Positions 1 to 7,176 of a stretch of DNA of 15,103 nucleotides are shown in pieces. Position 1 is the first letter of the stretch. The number at the start of each line of letters is the position of its first letter. The DNA is from JBBQXK01 sp038251625 (GTDB lineage: Bacteria; Pseudomonadota; Alphaproteobacteria; Rhodobacterales; Rhodobacteraceae): positions 1 to 15,103 of the forward strand of contig JBBSBE010000097.1 in NCBI GenBank assembly GCA_038251625.1, given 5' to 3'. The translations under genes were made by a program, and so were the position numbers. The notes under the pieces were generated by a model. The model was not told the DNA's origin, ran no database searches, and saw only the letters and a program-made list of their open reading frames with translations.

Positions 1-530
1 CCCTCTGGCGCCAGATGATGATGGTGCAGCCACGCGAGGGGCTGGGCCAATGGTGCCGGGTCCGTGCCATGAAAGCTCGCTACCCCAAAGAGCACCTCGA
101 TCCCTCGCGTCAGCACATAATCCGCAAGGCCGTTCCAGAGATGGAACATCGCGGCCCCGCCGCGAAAATCGGGATGCACGCAGGATCGCCCAAGCTCCAG
201 CAGGCGCCGCCCGGTGGCCTTCAGCGGGGCAAGATCGTATTCGGTTTCGGAATAGAACTGCCCCGACGTCCCCAGCCTGTCAGAGGGAAGCAGGCGGTAG
301 ACACCGACCACGTCTTCCAGCGCCGCAGCATCGCGCCGGGGATCGACCAGGATCAGGTGATCGAAGATCGGATCGAACGCGTCCTTTTCCAGCCGCGCCT
401 GATGATCGACCAGCGGCCCGTCGCCGCCCAGCTCTTCCACGAACACATGATAGCGAAGGCGTTGTGCGGCCCGAAGATCGCGGTCGTCTTGCGCGAGCCG
501 CAGGCATAGTTGCGGATCGTCGGCCTTCAT
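1..530 (-). CDS. olsB: L-ornithine N-alpha-acyltransferase OlsB (partial, C-terminus outside window)
   Basis: OlsB is a GNAT-fold enzyme that transfers a 3-hydroxyacyl group from acyl carrier protein to the alpha-amino group of ornithine, making lyso-ornithine lipid, the first step of ornithine-lipid synthesis at the inner membrane. The first 176 codons are present and the frame runs open off the left edge. Recognisable family blocks in order are AAQRLRYHVFVEELG (about residues 26-40), the LEKDAFDPIFDHLIL block (about 51-65), VVGVYRLLP, FYSETEYDL, RRLLELGRSCVHPDFRGG (the acceptor/acyl-donor core) and LFGVASFHGTDP. The ATG at 528-530 is chosen because a GGGGGAG ribosome binding site lies just upstream. 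A second acyltransferase, OlsA, is needed to finish ornithine lipid and is not in the window. The family assignment is by recognition of these motifs and is strong. Confidence 0.9.
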   Translation of the reverse strand, partial: MKADDPQLCLRLAQDDRDLRAAQRLRYHVFVEELGGDGPLVDHQARLEKDAFDPIFDHLILVDPRRDAAALEDVVGVYRLLPSDRLGTSGQFYSETEYDLAPLKATGRRLLELGRSCVHPDFRGGAAMFHLWNGLADYVLTRGIEVLFGVASFHGTDPAPLAQPLAWLHHHHLAPE

Positions 531-565
531 CGCTCCCCCGTTTCCGCGTCTTCCGCGTGGGCGCC

Positions 566-594
566 GTCTTAGGCGCGGGCACGCGTCAATGCAA
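566..594 (-). promoter_or_regulatory. Candidate sigma-70 promoter for olsB
   Basis: On the minus strand TTGCAT (589-594) and TAAGAC (566-571) are separated by 17 bases, and the olsB start lies about 35 bases downstream. The boxes match the housekeeping consensus only in part, so this is a suggestion. Confidence 0.3.
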
Positions 595-679
595 CCGGTT
601 CGTCCAGCAACGAGACGCGCTGTTCTGACAACCTGACTGCGCCCCACAATCATGGGTTGAATTTTTCGAGCCCCGGGCC

Positions 680-865
680 TTAGTCTCGGATCTGGTGGCC
701 AAACACCGGTTCGAGCGTCACCCGGCGGCTGTCGATGACAACCTTTCCGGCATGTTCGAAGTTGACGGTGATATGGTCGCCTATGTTGGATTGCACCTGC
801 CCCGTACCCCAGTGGGGTTCGCGCGGGTTTCGGACCAGCATGCCCGGTTCGAGTTGTGCGTTCAT
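680..865 (-). CDS. DUF3553 family small protein
   Basis: This 61-residue protein has the recognisable DUF3553 pattern: LEPGMLVRNPREPHWGTGQV followed by QSNIGDHITVNFEHAGKVVID. The spacing of small beta-strand-like segments, with GxLVRxPxxPxWGxGQV and V.FEHAGKV.I, resembles the compact CarD/RNAP-interacting or KOW/Tudor-like beta folds. That structural reading is inference and no function is established in the sequence. The start at 863-865 gives the usual family length, but no convincing ribosome binding site precedes it. It lies 28 bases from the divergent chpT start, so the two genes must share or overlap their promoters. olsB follows downstream on the same strand after about 150 bases and could be co-transcribed or use its own promoter. 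Confidence 0.8.
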   Translation of the reverse strand: MNAQLEPGMLVRNPREPHWGTGQVQSNIGDHITVNFEHAGKVVIDSRRVTLEPVFGHQIRD

Positions 866-893
866 GTGCCCATTATTCAAAGGAAGCTCCATC

Positions 894-1490
894 ATGGCCG
901 ACCGTCCTGACCTGACCGCGCTGATCGGATCGCGTATCTGCCACGATCTTATCAGCCCGATCGGCGCCATCGGCAACGGGGTCGAGCTTTTGATGATGAG
1001 CGGTGCGGGACAGACCCCGGAGGTGGCATTGATTGCCGAAAGCGTGGCCAGCGCCAATGCCCGCATCCGGTTCTTCCGCGTGGCCTTTGGCGCGGCAGGG
1101 GCCGAACAGCGGATGGCGCGGGCCGAGGTGACGGGCATCCTTGGCGATCTGATGCGCGGCACGCGGCTTTCGGTGGCGTGGAACGGACCGACCGAGATGG
1201 CGCGGCGGCAGGTCAAGCTGGTGTTTCTGGCGATCCAGTGCCTCGAATCCGCCATGGCCTTCGGCGGCAAGATCGCAGTGGAGGGAGGAGAGACCCGCTG
1301 GACGCTGACGGGTCACGCAACGCGCATGAAGATCGACCCCGCAATCTGGGAAGTGCTCGCCCACCCAAGCCTGCGTACCGATATCTCACCTGCACAGGTG
1401 CATTTCGCGCTGCTGGCGGAAGAGGTGGCCCGCATCAGACGGCGCATCACGACCGAGTTGCGCGAAACGGAAGTGCGGCTGTCGTTCTAG
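894..1490 (+). CDS. chpT: Histidine phosphotransferase ChpT-like
   Basis: ChpT relays phosphate from the hybrid kinase CckA to the regulators CtrA and CpdR; in Rhodobacterales this pathway controls motility and gene transfer agent production rather than being essential. The 198-residue product begins with ICHDLISPIGAIGNGVEL, the hallmark of the family, with the phospho-accepting histidine at residue 17. This is followed by a second helix of the four-helix dimerisation bundle (ALIAESVASANARIRFFRVAFG) and a degenerate kinase-like C-terminal domain that lacks a usable ATP-binding N box. The ATG at 894 has a good AAGGAAG ribosome binding site at 880-886. An in-frame upstream extension to 735 is rejected because it runs antisense through DUF3553. 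The TAG stop (1488-1490) interlocks with the stop of proA on the other strand. Confidence 0.85.
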   Translation: MADRPDLTALIGSRICHDLISPIGAIGNGVELLMMSGAGQTPEVALIAESVASANARIRFFRVAFGAAGAEQRMARAEVTGILGDLMRGTRLSVAWNGPTEMARRQVKLVFLAIQCLESAMAFGGKIAVEGGETRWTLTGHATRMKIDPAIWEVLAHPSLRTDISPAQVHFALLAEEVARIRRRITTELRETEVRLSF

Positions 1491-2749
1491 GGCCTGACTG
1501 TCCCGTCACCGGTTACCAGATATTTGAAGCTGGTCAGTTGCTCTGCCCCGACCGGCCCACGTGCGTGCAGTTTGCCTGTGGCAATGCCGATCTCGGCACC
1601 CATGCCAAACTCGCCCCCGTCGGCAAACTGGGTCGAGGCGTTGCGCATCAGGATGGCACTGTCGAGCCGCTGGAAGAACCGGGCGGCGGTGGCATCATTC
1701 TCGGTCAGGATCGCCTCGGTATGGCCCGAGCCGTAGCGGCGAATATGCGAGATGGCCACGTCCACCCCGTCCACCAGTTTCGCGGCAATCACCATATCCA
1801 GGAATTCGCGCCCGAAATCTTCGGCGGTGGCCGCCACGGTGCCCGGCACCTTGAGCAATTCACCTTCGGTGCGCACTTCTACGCCTGCGGCAAGCAGGTC
1901 CTCGATCAGCACCGCACCATGACGGGTGTAGAACTGCCGGTCAATCAGCAGGCATTCCGCCGCGCCGCACACGCCAGTCCGGCGCGTCTTGGCGTTCAGC
2001 ACCACGCGGCGCGCCTTTTCCAGATCGGCGTCACGGTCGGCATAGATGTGGCAGATCCCTTCCAGATGGGCAAAGACCGGCACCCGCGCCTCGGCCTGCA
2101 CGCGGCCAACCAGCCCCTTGCCCCCGCGTGGCACGATCACGTCAATCCACTCTGTCGCGCGCAGCATCGCGCCCACCAGATCGCGGTCGCGCGAGGCCAC
2201 AAGCTGGATCGCGGCGGCGGGCAGGCCTGCCTGCACCAGCCCCTGCTGCAGGCAGGCATGAAGTGCGGTTGCCGAATGCAGGCTGTCAGACCCGCCGCGC
2301 AGGATCACCGCATTCCCGGCCTTGAGGCACAGCGCGCCCGCATCGGCCGTCACGTTGGGGCGGCTTTCGAAGATCACGCCGATCACGCCCAGGGGGGTCG
2401 CCACGCGCTGGATATGTAGGCCGTTCGGCCGATCCCATTCGGCCAGAACGCGGCCCACGGGATCGGGCTGTTCGGCGATGGCGCGCAAGCCGTCCACAAT
2501 GCTTCGGATGCGGCCCTCATCAAGGCGCAGCCTGTCCAGCATTGCGGCCGACAGGCCCTTTTCCCCGGCATGGACCTGATCCTCGGCATTGGCGTCGAGA
2601 ATGGCACCGCGCTGCGCCCACACAGCCTCTGCAGCGCCGATCAGGGCGGCATATTTGCGCTCGGCAGTCGCAAAGGCCAGTTCCGCCGCCGCCGCACGCG
2701 CGGCACGGCCCATTTCGGCCATCAGATCGGTCGCTCCTGCCCCGTCCAT
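1487..2749 (-). CDS. proA: Gamma-glutamyl phosphate reductase (glutamate-5-semialdehyde dehydrogenase)
   Basis: ProA reduces gamma-glutamyl phosphate with NADPH to glutamate-5-semialdehyde, the second step of proline synthesis in the cytosol. The 420-residue length is normal. Visible aldehyde-dehydrogenase-superfamily motifs include GVIGVIFESRPNVTADA (about 121-137), the nucleotide-binding stretch KAGNAVILRGG (143-153), VIVPRGGKGL, and the catalytic cysteine in TRRTGVCGAAECLL (Cys261). The C-terminal GGEFGMGAEIGIATGKLHARGPVG and LTSFKYLVTGDG signatures are intact. The ATG at 2747-2749 is chosen because GAGGG lies seven bases upstream and family length fits; a longer frame upstream has no family similarity. 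It follows proB by 49 bases on the same strand and is very likely co-transcribed with obgE and proB. Confidence 0.97.
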   Translation of the reverse strand: MDGAGATDLMAEMGRAARAAAAELAFATAERKYAALIGAAEAVWAQRGAILDANAEDQVHAGEKGLSAAMLDRLRLDEGRIRSIVDGLRAIAEQPDPVGRVLAEWDRPNGLHIQRVATPLGVIGVIFESRPNVTADAGALCLKAGNAVILRGGSDSLHSATALHACLQQGLVQAGLPAAAIQLVASRDRDLVGAMLRATEWIDVIVPRGGKGLVGRVQAEARVPVFAHLEGICHIYADRDADLEKARRVVLNAKTRRTGVCGAAECLLIDRQFYTRHGAVLIEDLLAAGVEVRTEGELLKVPGTVAATAEDFGREFLDMVIAAKLVDGVDVAISHIRRYGSGHTEAILTENDATAARFFQRLDSAILMRNASTQFADGGEFGMGAEIGIATGKLHARGPVGAEQLTSFKYLVTGDGTVRP

Positions 2750-2798
2750 CTTTGTGCCCTCTGTCTGCCGCAGGCTGGAAATCCGGTGAACTTCCGTT

Positions 2799-3914
2799 TC
2801 ATACCACCATGTCGTCACGGTGTACCAGCGCCGCCCGGCCGGGATAGCCAAGGATCGTCTCGATCTCGCCAGACCGGTGCCCCGCGATGGCGCGCGCCTC
2901 GGTCAGCGTATAGCGGATCAGGCCCTTGCCCAGCACCTCGCCCCCCGGCCCCAGGATCGCCACCGGATCGCCACGCCCAAAGGCGCCCGCGACCGCCGTC
3001 ACACCCGCAGGCAACAGCGATTTTCCGGCCCGCAGCGCCGTGACCGCGCCCGCATCCACGCGCACCTCGCCGCGCGGCTTCATCGCGCCGATCCAGCGTT
3101 TGCGGGCAAGCTGCGGGCTGGCTTCGGGCACGAACCAGGTGCAGGCGGCACCTGCGGCCAGCGCGCTCAGCGGGCGGGCGACCGAGCCTTCCATGATCGC
3201 CATCGCGCATCCGCCCGCGACAGCCGTCTTGGCGGCCATCAGCTTGGTCTTCATGCCGCCCTTGGACAGAGCCGATACCGGATCGCCCGCCATCGCCTCG
3301 ATCCCGGGCGTGATGGCCGCGATCACGTCAAAGCGGCGGGCGTCGGGGTCGGTCTTGGGATTTGCGGAATAGAAGCCGTCCACGTCGCTGAGCAGCACAA
3401 GCTGATCTGCCCCCACGGTCACCGCGATCTGGGCGGCCAGCCGGTCGTTGTCGCCAAAGCGGATCTCGTCGGTGGCCACGGTATCGTTCTCGTTGACGAT
3501 AGGCACCACGCCAAGCGAAAGCAGTGTCTCCATCGTCGCGCGGCTGTTGAGGTAGCGGCGCCGATCCTCGGTATCCTCCAGCGTCACCAGCACCTGCGCG
3601 GTGGTCAGGCCATGGGGCGACAGCACCTCTTCATAGGCGCGGGCAAGCCGGATCTGGCCCACGGCGGCCGCCGCCTGGGATTGTTCAAGCGGCAGCGCAC
3701 CGTCGGGCAGACCCAGCACCCGCCGCCCCAGCGCAATCGAACCGGACGACACGATCACCACATCCGCTCCCCGCGCCCGCGCCGCCGCCACGTCGAGCGC
3801 CAGCGCCGCCAGCCAATCAAGCCGCAGCCCCTGCGGACCCACCAGAAGCGCCGAGCCGATCTTGACGACCAGCCGCCGCGCCGCGCCGATATCGGGCGCG
3901 CTCAGGGTTGCCAC
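2799..3914 (-). CDS. proB: Glutamate 5-kinase
   Basis: ProB phosphorylates glutamate to gamma-glutamyl phosphate, the committed and proline-inhibited first step of proline synthesis. The 371-residue protein has an N-terminal amino-acid-kinase domain, with LVVKIGSALLV (about 15-25), VVIVSSGSIALGRR (about 52-65), PIVNENDTVATDEIRFGDND and LLSDVDGFYSANP. A C-terminal PUA domain (about 275-355, with RVDAGAVTALRAGKSLLPAGVTAV) is typical of long-form ProB. The start is GTG at 3912-3914, which lies inside the last codons of obgE, so the two genes overlap by 13 bases and translation is probably coupled. It forms the usual pair with proA downstream. Confidence 0.96.
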   Translation of the reverse strand: MATLSAPDIGAARRLVVKIGSALLVGPQGLRLDWLAALALDVAAARARGADVVIVSSGSIALGRRVLGLPDGALPLEQSQAAAAVGQIRLARAYEEVLSPHGLTTAQVLVTLEDTEDRRRYLNSRATMETLLSLGVVPIVNENDTVATDEIRFGDNDRLAAQIAVTVGADQLVLLSDVDGFYSANPKTDPDARRFDVIAAITPGIEAMAGDPVSALSKGGMKTKLMAAKTAVAGGCAMAIMEGSVARPLSALAAGAACTWFVPEASPQLARKRWIGAMKPRGEVRVDAGAVTALRAGKSLLPAGVTAVAGAFGRGDPVAILGPGGEVLGKGLIRYTLTEARAIAGHRSGEIETILGYPGRAALVHRDDMVV

Positions 3915-4927
3915 GGCGCGGCCTCCGGCACCCCCGCGCGTGAGGCCGCGATCTCGATCCAGAGCGCCCGCAGCACATCCTCGACGCCCTGCCTTGACAC
4001 GCCAGAGATCACATGCACCGCGCCGCCCGAGGCTTTTTCAAGCGCCCGCCGACGATCCGACAGGGTCTTGCGGTCCAGCGCGTCGGCCTTGTTCAGCGCC
4101 AGCACGCGGGGCTTGTCGCCCAATACCGCGTTATAGGCCTCAAGCTCGGCCACGATGGTGCGGTAGTCCTTGACGATGGTCGAGGACGTGCCGTCAACGA
4201 GGTGCAGAAGGACGGCGCAGCGTTCCACATGGGCCAGGAACTGCATCCCGAGGCCGCGGCCTTCGCTCGCACCCTCGATCAGGCCGGGAATATCGGCCAC
4301 CACGATTTCCCGCCCGTCGATGCCGACAACGCCAAGGTTGGGCACGAGCGTGGTGAAGGGATAATCCGCGATCTTTGGGCGCGCGTTCGAGACGGCGGCA
4401 AGGAAGGTGGACTTACCCGCATTCGGCAGGCCCACAAGGCCCGCATCCGCGATCAGCTTCAGGCGCAGCCAGATCGTGCGCTCCACCCCCTCTTGCCCGG
4501 CATTCGCCCGCGCGGGGGCCCGGTTGGTGGAGGATTTGAACTGCAAGTTCCCCCACCCGCCGTTGCCGCCCTTGGCCAGAAGGATGCGCTGGCCCACAGT
4601 AGTCAGATCGGCGATGACGGTTTCTTCATCCTCATCCAGCACCTCGGTGCCGACGGGCACCTTCAGCACGATATCCTCGCCGGTCTTGCCGGTCCTTTGG
4701 CTGCCCATGCCGGGCTGGCCGGACTTGGCGAAGAAATGCTGCTGGTAACGGAAGTCGATCAGGGTGTTCAGCCCCTCCACCGCTTCCGCCCAGACCGACC
4801 CGCCGTTGCCGCCATCGCCGCCGTCAGGCCCGCCGAATTCGACGAACTTCTCGCGCCGGAACGACACGCAGCCCCCCCCGCCGCCGCCCGAGCGGATATA
4901 GACTTTGCAAAGATCGAGGAATTTCAT
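3902..4927 (-). CDS. obgE: GTPase Obg/CgtA
   Basis: Obg is an essential GTPase that binds the 50S subunit and links ribosome assembly to growth state. The 341-residue product has the glycine-rich Obg fold (residues 1-158, with SGGGGGGCVSFRREKFVEFGGPDGG and AKGGNGGWGN). The G domain follows: G1 GLPNAGKST (166-174), PFTTLVPN (190-197), G3 DIPGL (212-216), G4 NKAD (279-282) and G5 SGV (308-310). It ends soon after the G domain and has no TGS or other long C-terminal domain, as is common in alphaproteobacteria. The ATG at 4925-4927 is fixed by the conserved MKFLDxCKVYIRSG opening; only a weak ribosome binding site is seen. proB starts inside its 3' end. Unlike the usual arrangement, rplU-rpmA do not directly precede it here. 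Confidence 0.97.
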   Translation of the reverse strand: MKFLDLCKVYIRSGGGGGGCVSFRREKFVEFGGPDGGDGGNGGSVWAEAVEGLNTLIDFRYQQHFFAKSGQPGMGSQRTGKTGEDIVLKVPVGTEVLDEDEETVIADLTTVGQRILLAKGGNGGWGNLQFKSSTNRAPARANAGQEGVERTIWLRLKLIADAGLVGLPNAGKSTFLAAVSNARPKIADYPFTTLVPNLGVVGIDGREIVVADIPGLIEGASEGRGLGMQFLAHVERCAVLLHLVDGTSSTIVKDYRTIVAELEAYNAVLGDKPRVLALNKADALDRKTLSDRRRALEKASGGAVHVISGVSRQGVEDVLRALWIEIAASRAGVPEAAPWQP

Positions 4928-5406
4928 GGGGGCAGCTTTCGGATTGGATCGTGCAGGCGATACAGGATCGCGGGGGATATCTCAACGGCAGAGCGGGGGG
5001 AAGGGGGAGACGTGTCCACACGTGCGACATGTTTTTTATTGAATAAAATCAATATATTGAAAATTTTCGTTTACCGCATTTTAAGGATTGCGAAGACGAG
5101 GACGGGTGCGATCGAAAGACATCGGTGCGGATTGCGCCCGTTTCGCGCGAACGCCGCGGCCGCTTCCGCATCCAAAAAAGAGGGCGGTGTCCGGCGCGCA
5201 AAGCCCCGGAGGTGTGCCTGAAAGCGCAGACATCCGGGAAACGGGCGGCGCGCCGGGCGGATGGCTGGCGCATCGTCGAGCGCCTGACAAACGGCAGACC
5301 GCTGCATCCTGATCTGGCCTGTGTCAAATCGTGCAAGGGAACGTTTGTTCTGAGCCGAGTTTGACCCATGCTGCGGCTTGTTCGAACGACTGCTTGAATG
5401 CCGAGG
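4928..5406. other. 479-bp gene-free stretch upstream of obgE
   Basis: No frame here looks like a real protein: the open frames are Arg/Pro/Ser-rich, lack ribosome binding sites and overlap one another. The 5030-5085 part is strikingly AT-rich for this genome and full of palindromes (described separately). An inverted repeat ACGTGT-CC-ACACGT lies at 5010-5023. A weak promoter for obgE is possible on the minus strand: TTGAGA (4980-4985), 17 bases, TATCGC (4957-4962). The 5090-5400 part shows nothing recognisable; it may be degraded coding sequence. Confidence 0.5.
5034..5060. promoter_or_regulatory. AT-rich palindrome cluster with an FNR/Crp-type box upstream of obgE
   Basis: Three nested or abutting palindromes are visible. 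TTTTATT-G-AATAAAA lies at 5034-5048. TTGAATAAAATCAA at 5039-5052 fits the FNR-type consensus TTGAT-N4-ATCAA with one mismatch. TCAATATATTGA at 5049-5060 is a perfect 12-base palindrome. The FNR-like box is centred about 120 bases before the obgE start. Binding by FnrL, DnrR/NnrR or another Crp-family regulator is inference from sequence shape only. Confidence 0.4.
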
Positions 5407-5757
5407 CTAAATCCCTGCGCCAAGAAGGGTGAACGCGCCGGATCCGACAAGAAACGGCCAGCCAAGATGTTTGCCCTTGGTCAAGGCGGCATCGGCAATA
5501 CCGGACAATAACCAAGCCATTCCAGTCAACCGCAGCAGGCCCAGAGGCACATCGGGCCAAACGACAAGTGCAGCACTTAACGCCATGAGAATACTTGTAA
5601 AATGCCAAGCATATCGCAAGACCTGTCTGGCAAGAGATCGCGTCATCAGAGGATCAATTCCCGCCAGGAGAGGGCCTATAAGCCGTTTCTCGCCAAGAAT
5701 TGAGTGAATGAGTGCAGTTACGAGCATCGTTGCCGACGCGAGATAAAGCCAAATCAA
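5407..5757 (-). CDS. Small four-helix integral membrane protein, uncharacterised
   Basis: The 116-residue product is almost entirely hydrophobic, with four probable membrane helices at about residues 1-18, 44-66 (after a basic loop SLARQVLRYAWH), 69-88 and 97-116. A motif HSILGEKRLIGPLL follows the first helix and AWHFTSI opens the second. I believe this combination recurs in uncharacterised small membrane proteins of Proteobacteria, but I cannot name a family or function. The start is TTG (5755-5757), supported by an AGGAGAG ribosome binding site five bases upstream and by the first helix beginning immediately. It sits alone between obgE and the sensor kinase, with about 300 bases of gene-free DNA before it. 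Confidence 0.75.
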   Translation of the reverse strand: MIWLYLASATMLVTALIHSILGEKRLIGPLLAGIDPLMTRSLARQVLRYAWHFTSILMALSAALVVWPDVPLGLLRLTGMAWLLSGIADAALTKGKHLGWPFLVGSGAFTLLGAGI

Positions 5758-6057
5758 GACTACTCTCCTCTGAGCCGCTTCAACGATGGCGACCGTTCAA
5801 CCGAACACAAAGGACGGCGGCTTCGTCCCGCAAGACGAGCCTCGTCCCTCCTCACCTTGCCCAACCACATGAACGTCGGCGCGCAGGCTCCAGCACGTTG
5901 GCAGTGTGGCTTTGATCGCCGACGCCGCCCTTATTCTGCGCCCGGGGGCAGATGCCAAATCGTCCTGCAACCTTCTGCAAAGCCGACAAGGCCCCGTTGC
6001 GCCGCATGGGCCAGGGCACCCCACCGGGGCACGCAGGATCCGGCGGATGCTTCGGGT
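5758..6057. other. 300-bp gene-free gap between sensor kinase and membrane protein
   Basis: No convincing coding frame or RNA gene is seen. The minus-strand open frame running out of the kinase 3' end in another phase is a shadow. A short hairpin GACGA-GCC-TCGTC occurs near 5834-5846 but has no T-tract. The promoter of the membrane protein should lie here; I cannot pick it out. Confidence 0.4.
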
Positions 6058-7056
6058 TCAGGACGGGCTGCCGCCACCGAAGCCAGTGCATTCGATGACC
6101 ACTTCGATGCCATCGTCCGTGCCCCGGCGCGTGCAGCGGATGTTGGGCAGCATTTCGATCAGCTTGCTGCCGAACCCCCGGCTTGACGACAGGTTGACCG
6201 CGCCAAGCCCGGTTTCCACCCAGTCGATCACAAGGTCCTGTCCCGTCAGCCGCCATGCGACGCTGAGGTGGCCATCTTCGCCAGAAAAGCAGCCGTGCTT
6301 GGCGGCATTGGTGGCCAGTTCGTGCAGGACGAGCGACAGATCGCGCGCCTTGTGTTCATCAATATCGACGTGGGGGCCGTGCAGCACGAAAGCCCCGTCC
6401 GATCCGAAATAGGCGATTTCGTCGGCCAGAAGATCGCGCAAGGGCGCGCCCTTGAAATCATTCTGATAAAGCCGCTTGTGGACGCGGCTCATCATGTCGA
6501 TACGCCGGGTGAAATCGTTCACGAATGCCGCCTTGTCGGTGCTTTCGCGCGCGGCAAGCCGCGCCAGCGTGCCGACGACCATCAGCAGGTTGCGCGTTCT
6601 GTGGTTCAGCTCCTGTGCCAGCATGGCATGGGTCTGCGCCTTGACCACCTCGTCTGTCACATCCTCGGCGTGCTGGGCCATGTAGGTTATGCCGGTGTTG
6701 AAATCCTTTACCGGGGTGTTCACGACATCCCAGTACCGGGTGGTGGCATCGCCATTCGCGCCCGGCACCGCATAGGGCACTTCCCTCAGCCGCGTCGCCT
6801 CGCCGGACAGGGCGCGGCGAAAGCTGTCGGCAACGACCGCCTGGCGTTCTGGTCCCTCGGGCAGTGCTTCAAAGATATAGCGCCCCGATAATTCGGCCCA
6901 CTCCTTGCCGATTGCACGTTGATAGGCGGAATTGGCATAAACGAAGCGCATCTCGGGATCGAGAACCATCACCGGAAGCGACCAATCGGCGACAATGTCG
7001 CCAAAATCGATGGCCAGTCCGTCTGCACGCCATGCAGTACCAAGCTCGCCCTGCAT
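6058..7056 (-). CDS. PAS domain-containing HWE-family sensor histidine kinase
   Basis: The 332-residue soluble protein has an N-terminal PAS domain (about 20-135; WSLPVMVLDPEMRFVYANSAYQR and the C-terminal PVKDFNTGITYMAQHAEDVT), then a dimerisation/phosphoacceptor helix with His152 in QELNHRTRNLL. A catalytic domain follows, with an N box HELATNAAKHG (245-255) that contains the extra histidine, a WVE tripeptide in the G1 box (279-281) and a glycine-rich RGFGSKLI. The N-box His and WxE define the HWE family, which is common in alphaproteobacteria and often feeds PhyR-type general stress signalling. The PAS lacks the flavin-binding cysteine motif of LOV domains, so light sensing is not indicated. 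ATG at 7054-7056 has GAAAGG upstream; a longer GTG start at 7113 is possible but has no good ribosome site. No response regulator is adjacent, so it is an orphan kinase. Confidence 0.85.
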   Translation of the reverse strand: MQGELGTAWRADGLAIDFGDIVADWSLPVMVLDPEMRFVYANSAYQRAIGKEWAELSGRYIFEALPEGPERQAVVADSFRRALSGEATRLREVPYAVPGANGDATTRYWDVVNTPVKDFNTGITYMAQHAEDVTDEVVKAQTHAMLAQELNHRTRNLLMVVGTLARLAARESTDKAAFVNDFTRRIDMMSRVHKRLYQNDFKGAPLRDLLADEIAYFGSDGAFVLHGPHVDIDEHKARDLSLVLHELATNAAKHGCFSGEDGHLSVAWRLTGQDLVIDWVETGLGAVNLSSSRGFGSKLIEMLPNIRCTRRGTDDGIEVVIECTGFGGGSPS

Positions 7057-7176
7057 GCGGATGCCTTTCGCGGGATGAAGAAAGGGTGATGCCCTGTCAG
7101 AACAGCGTGTCACAGCGTCTGGACAGTTTCAATAACTTCTCGGCGGCATTTGGCGCACGGGCGGCGAATCGCCGCC

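Noticed and set aside
1178..2419. Long open frame of over 400 codons on the plus strand opposite proA
   Set aside because: It lies antisense to an intact proA with conserved catalytic motifs and overlaps chpT; composition (His, Gln, Arg, Gly rich) is typical of GC-rich antisense shadow frames.
2820..4136. Long plus-strand open frame opposite proB and the end of obgE
   Set aside because: It is antisense to two intact, well-conserved genes and has no recognisable domain.
5324..5400. Protein-like tail AFKQSFEQAAAWVKLGSEQTFPCTI on the minus strand after the small membrane protein
   Set aside because: It exists only as the end of a frame antisense-phase to the membrane protein, has no start or ribosome site of its own, and I could not link it to any family; it may be debris.
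6640..6960. LOV (blue-light) domain in the sensor kinase
   Set aside because: The PAS region lacks the flavin-adduct cysteine motif (GRNCRFLQ-like); the matching place reads SGRYIFEALPEG.
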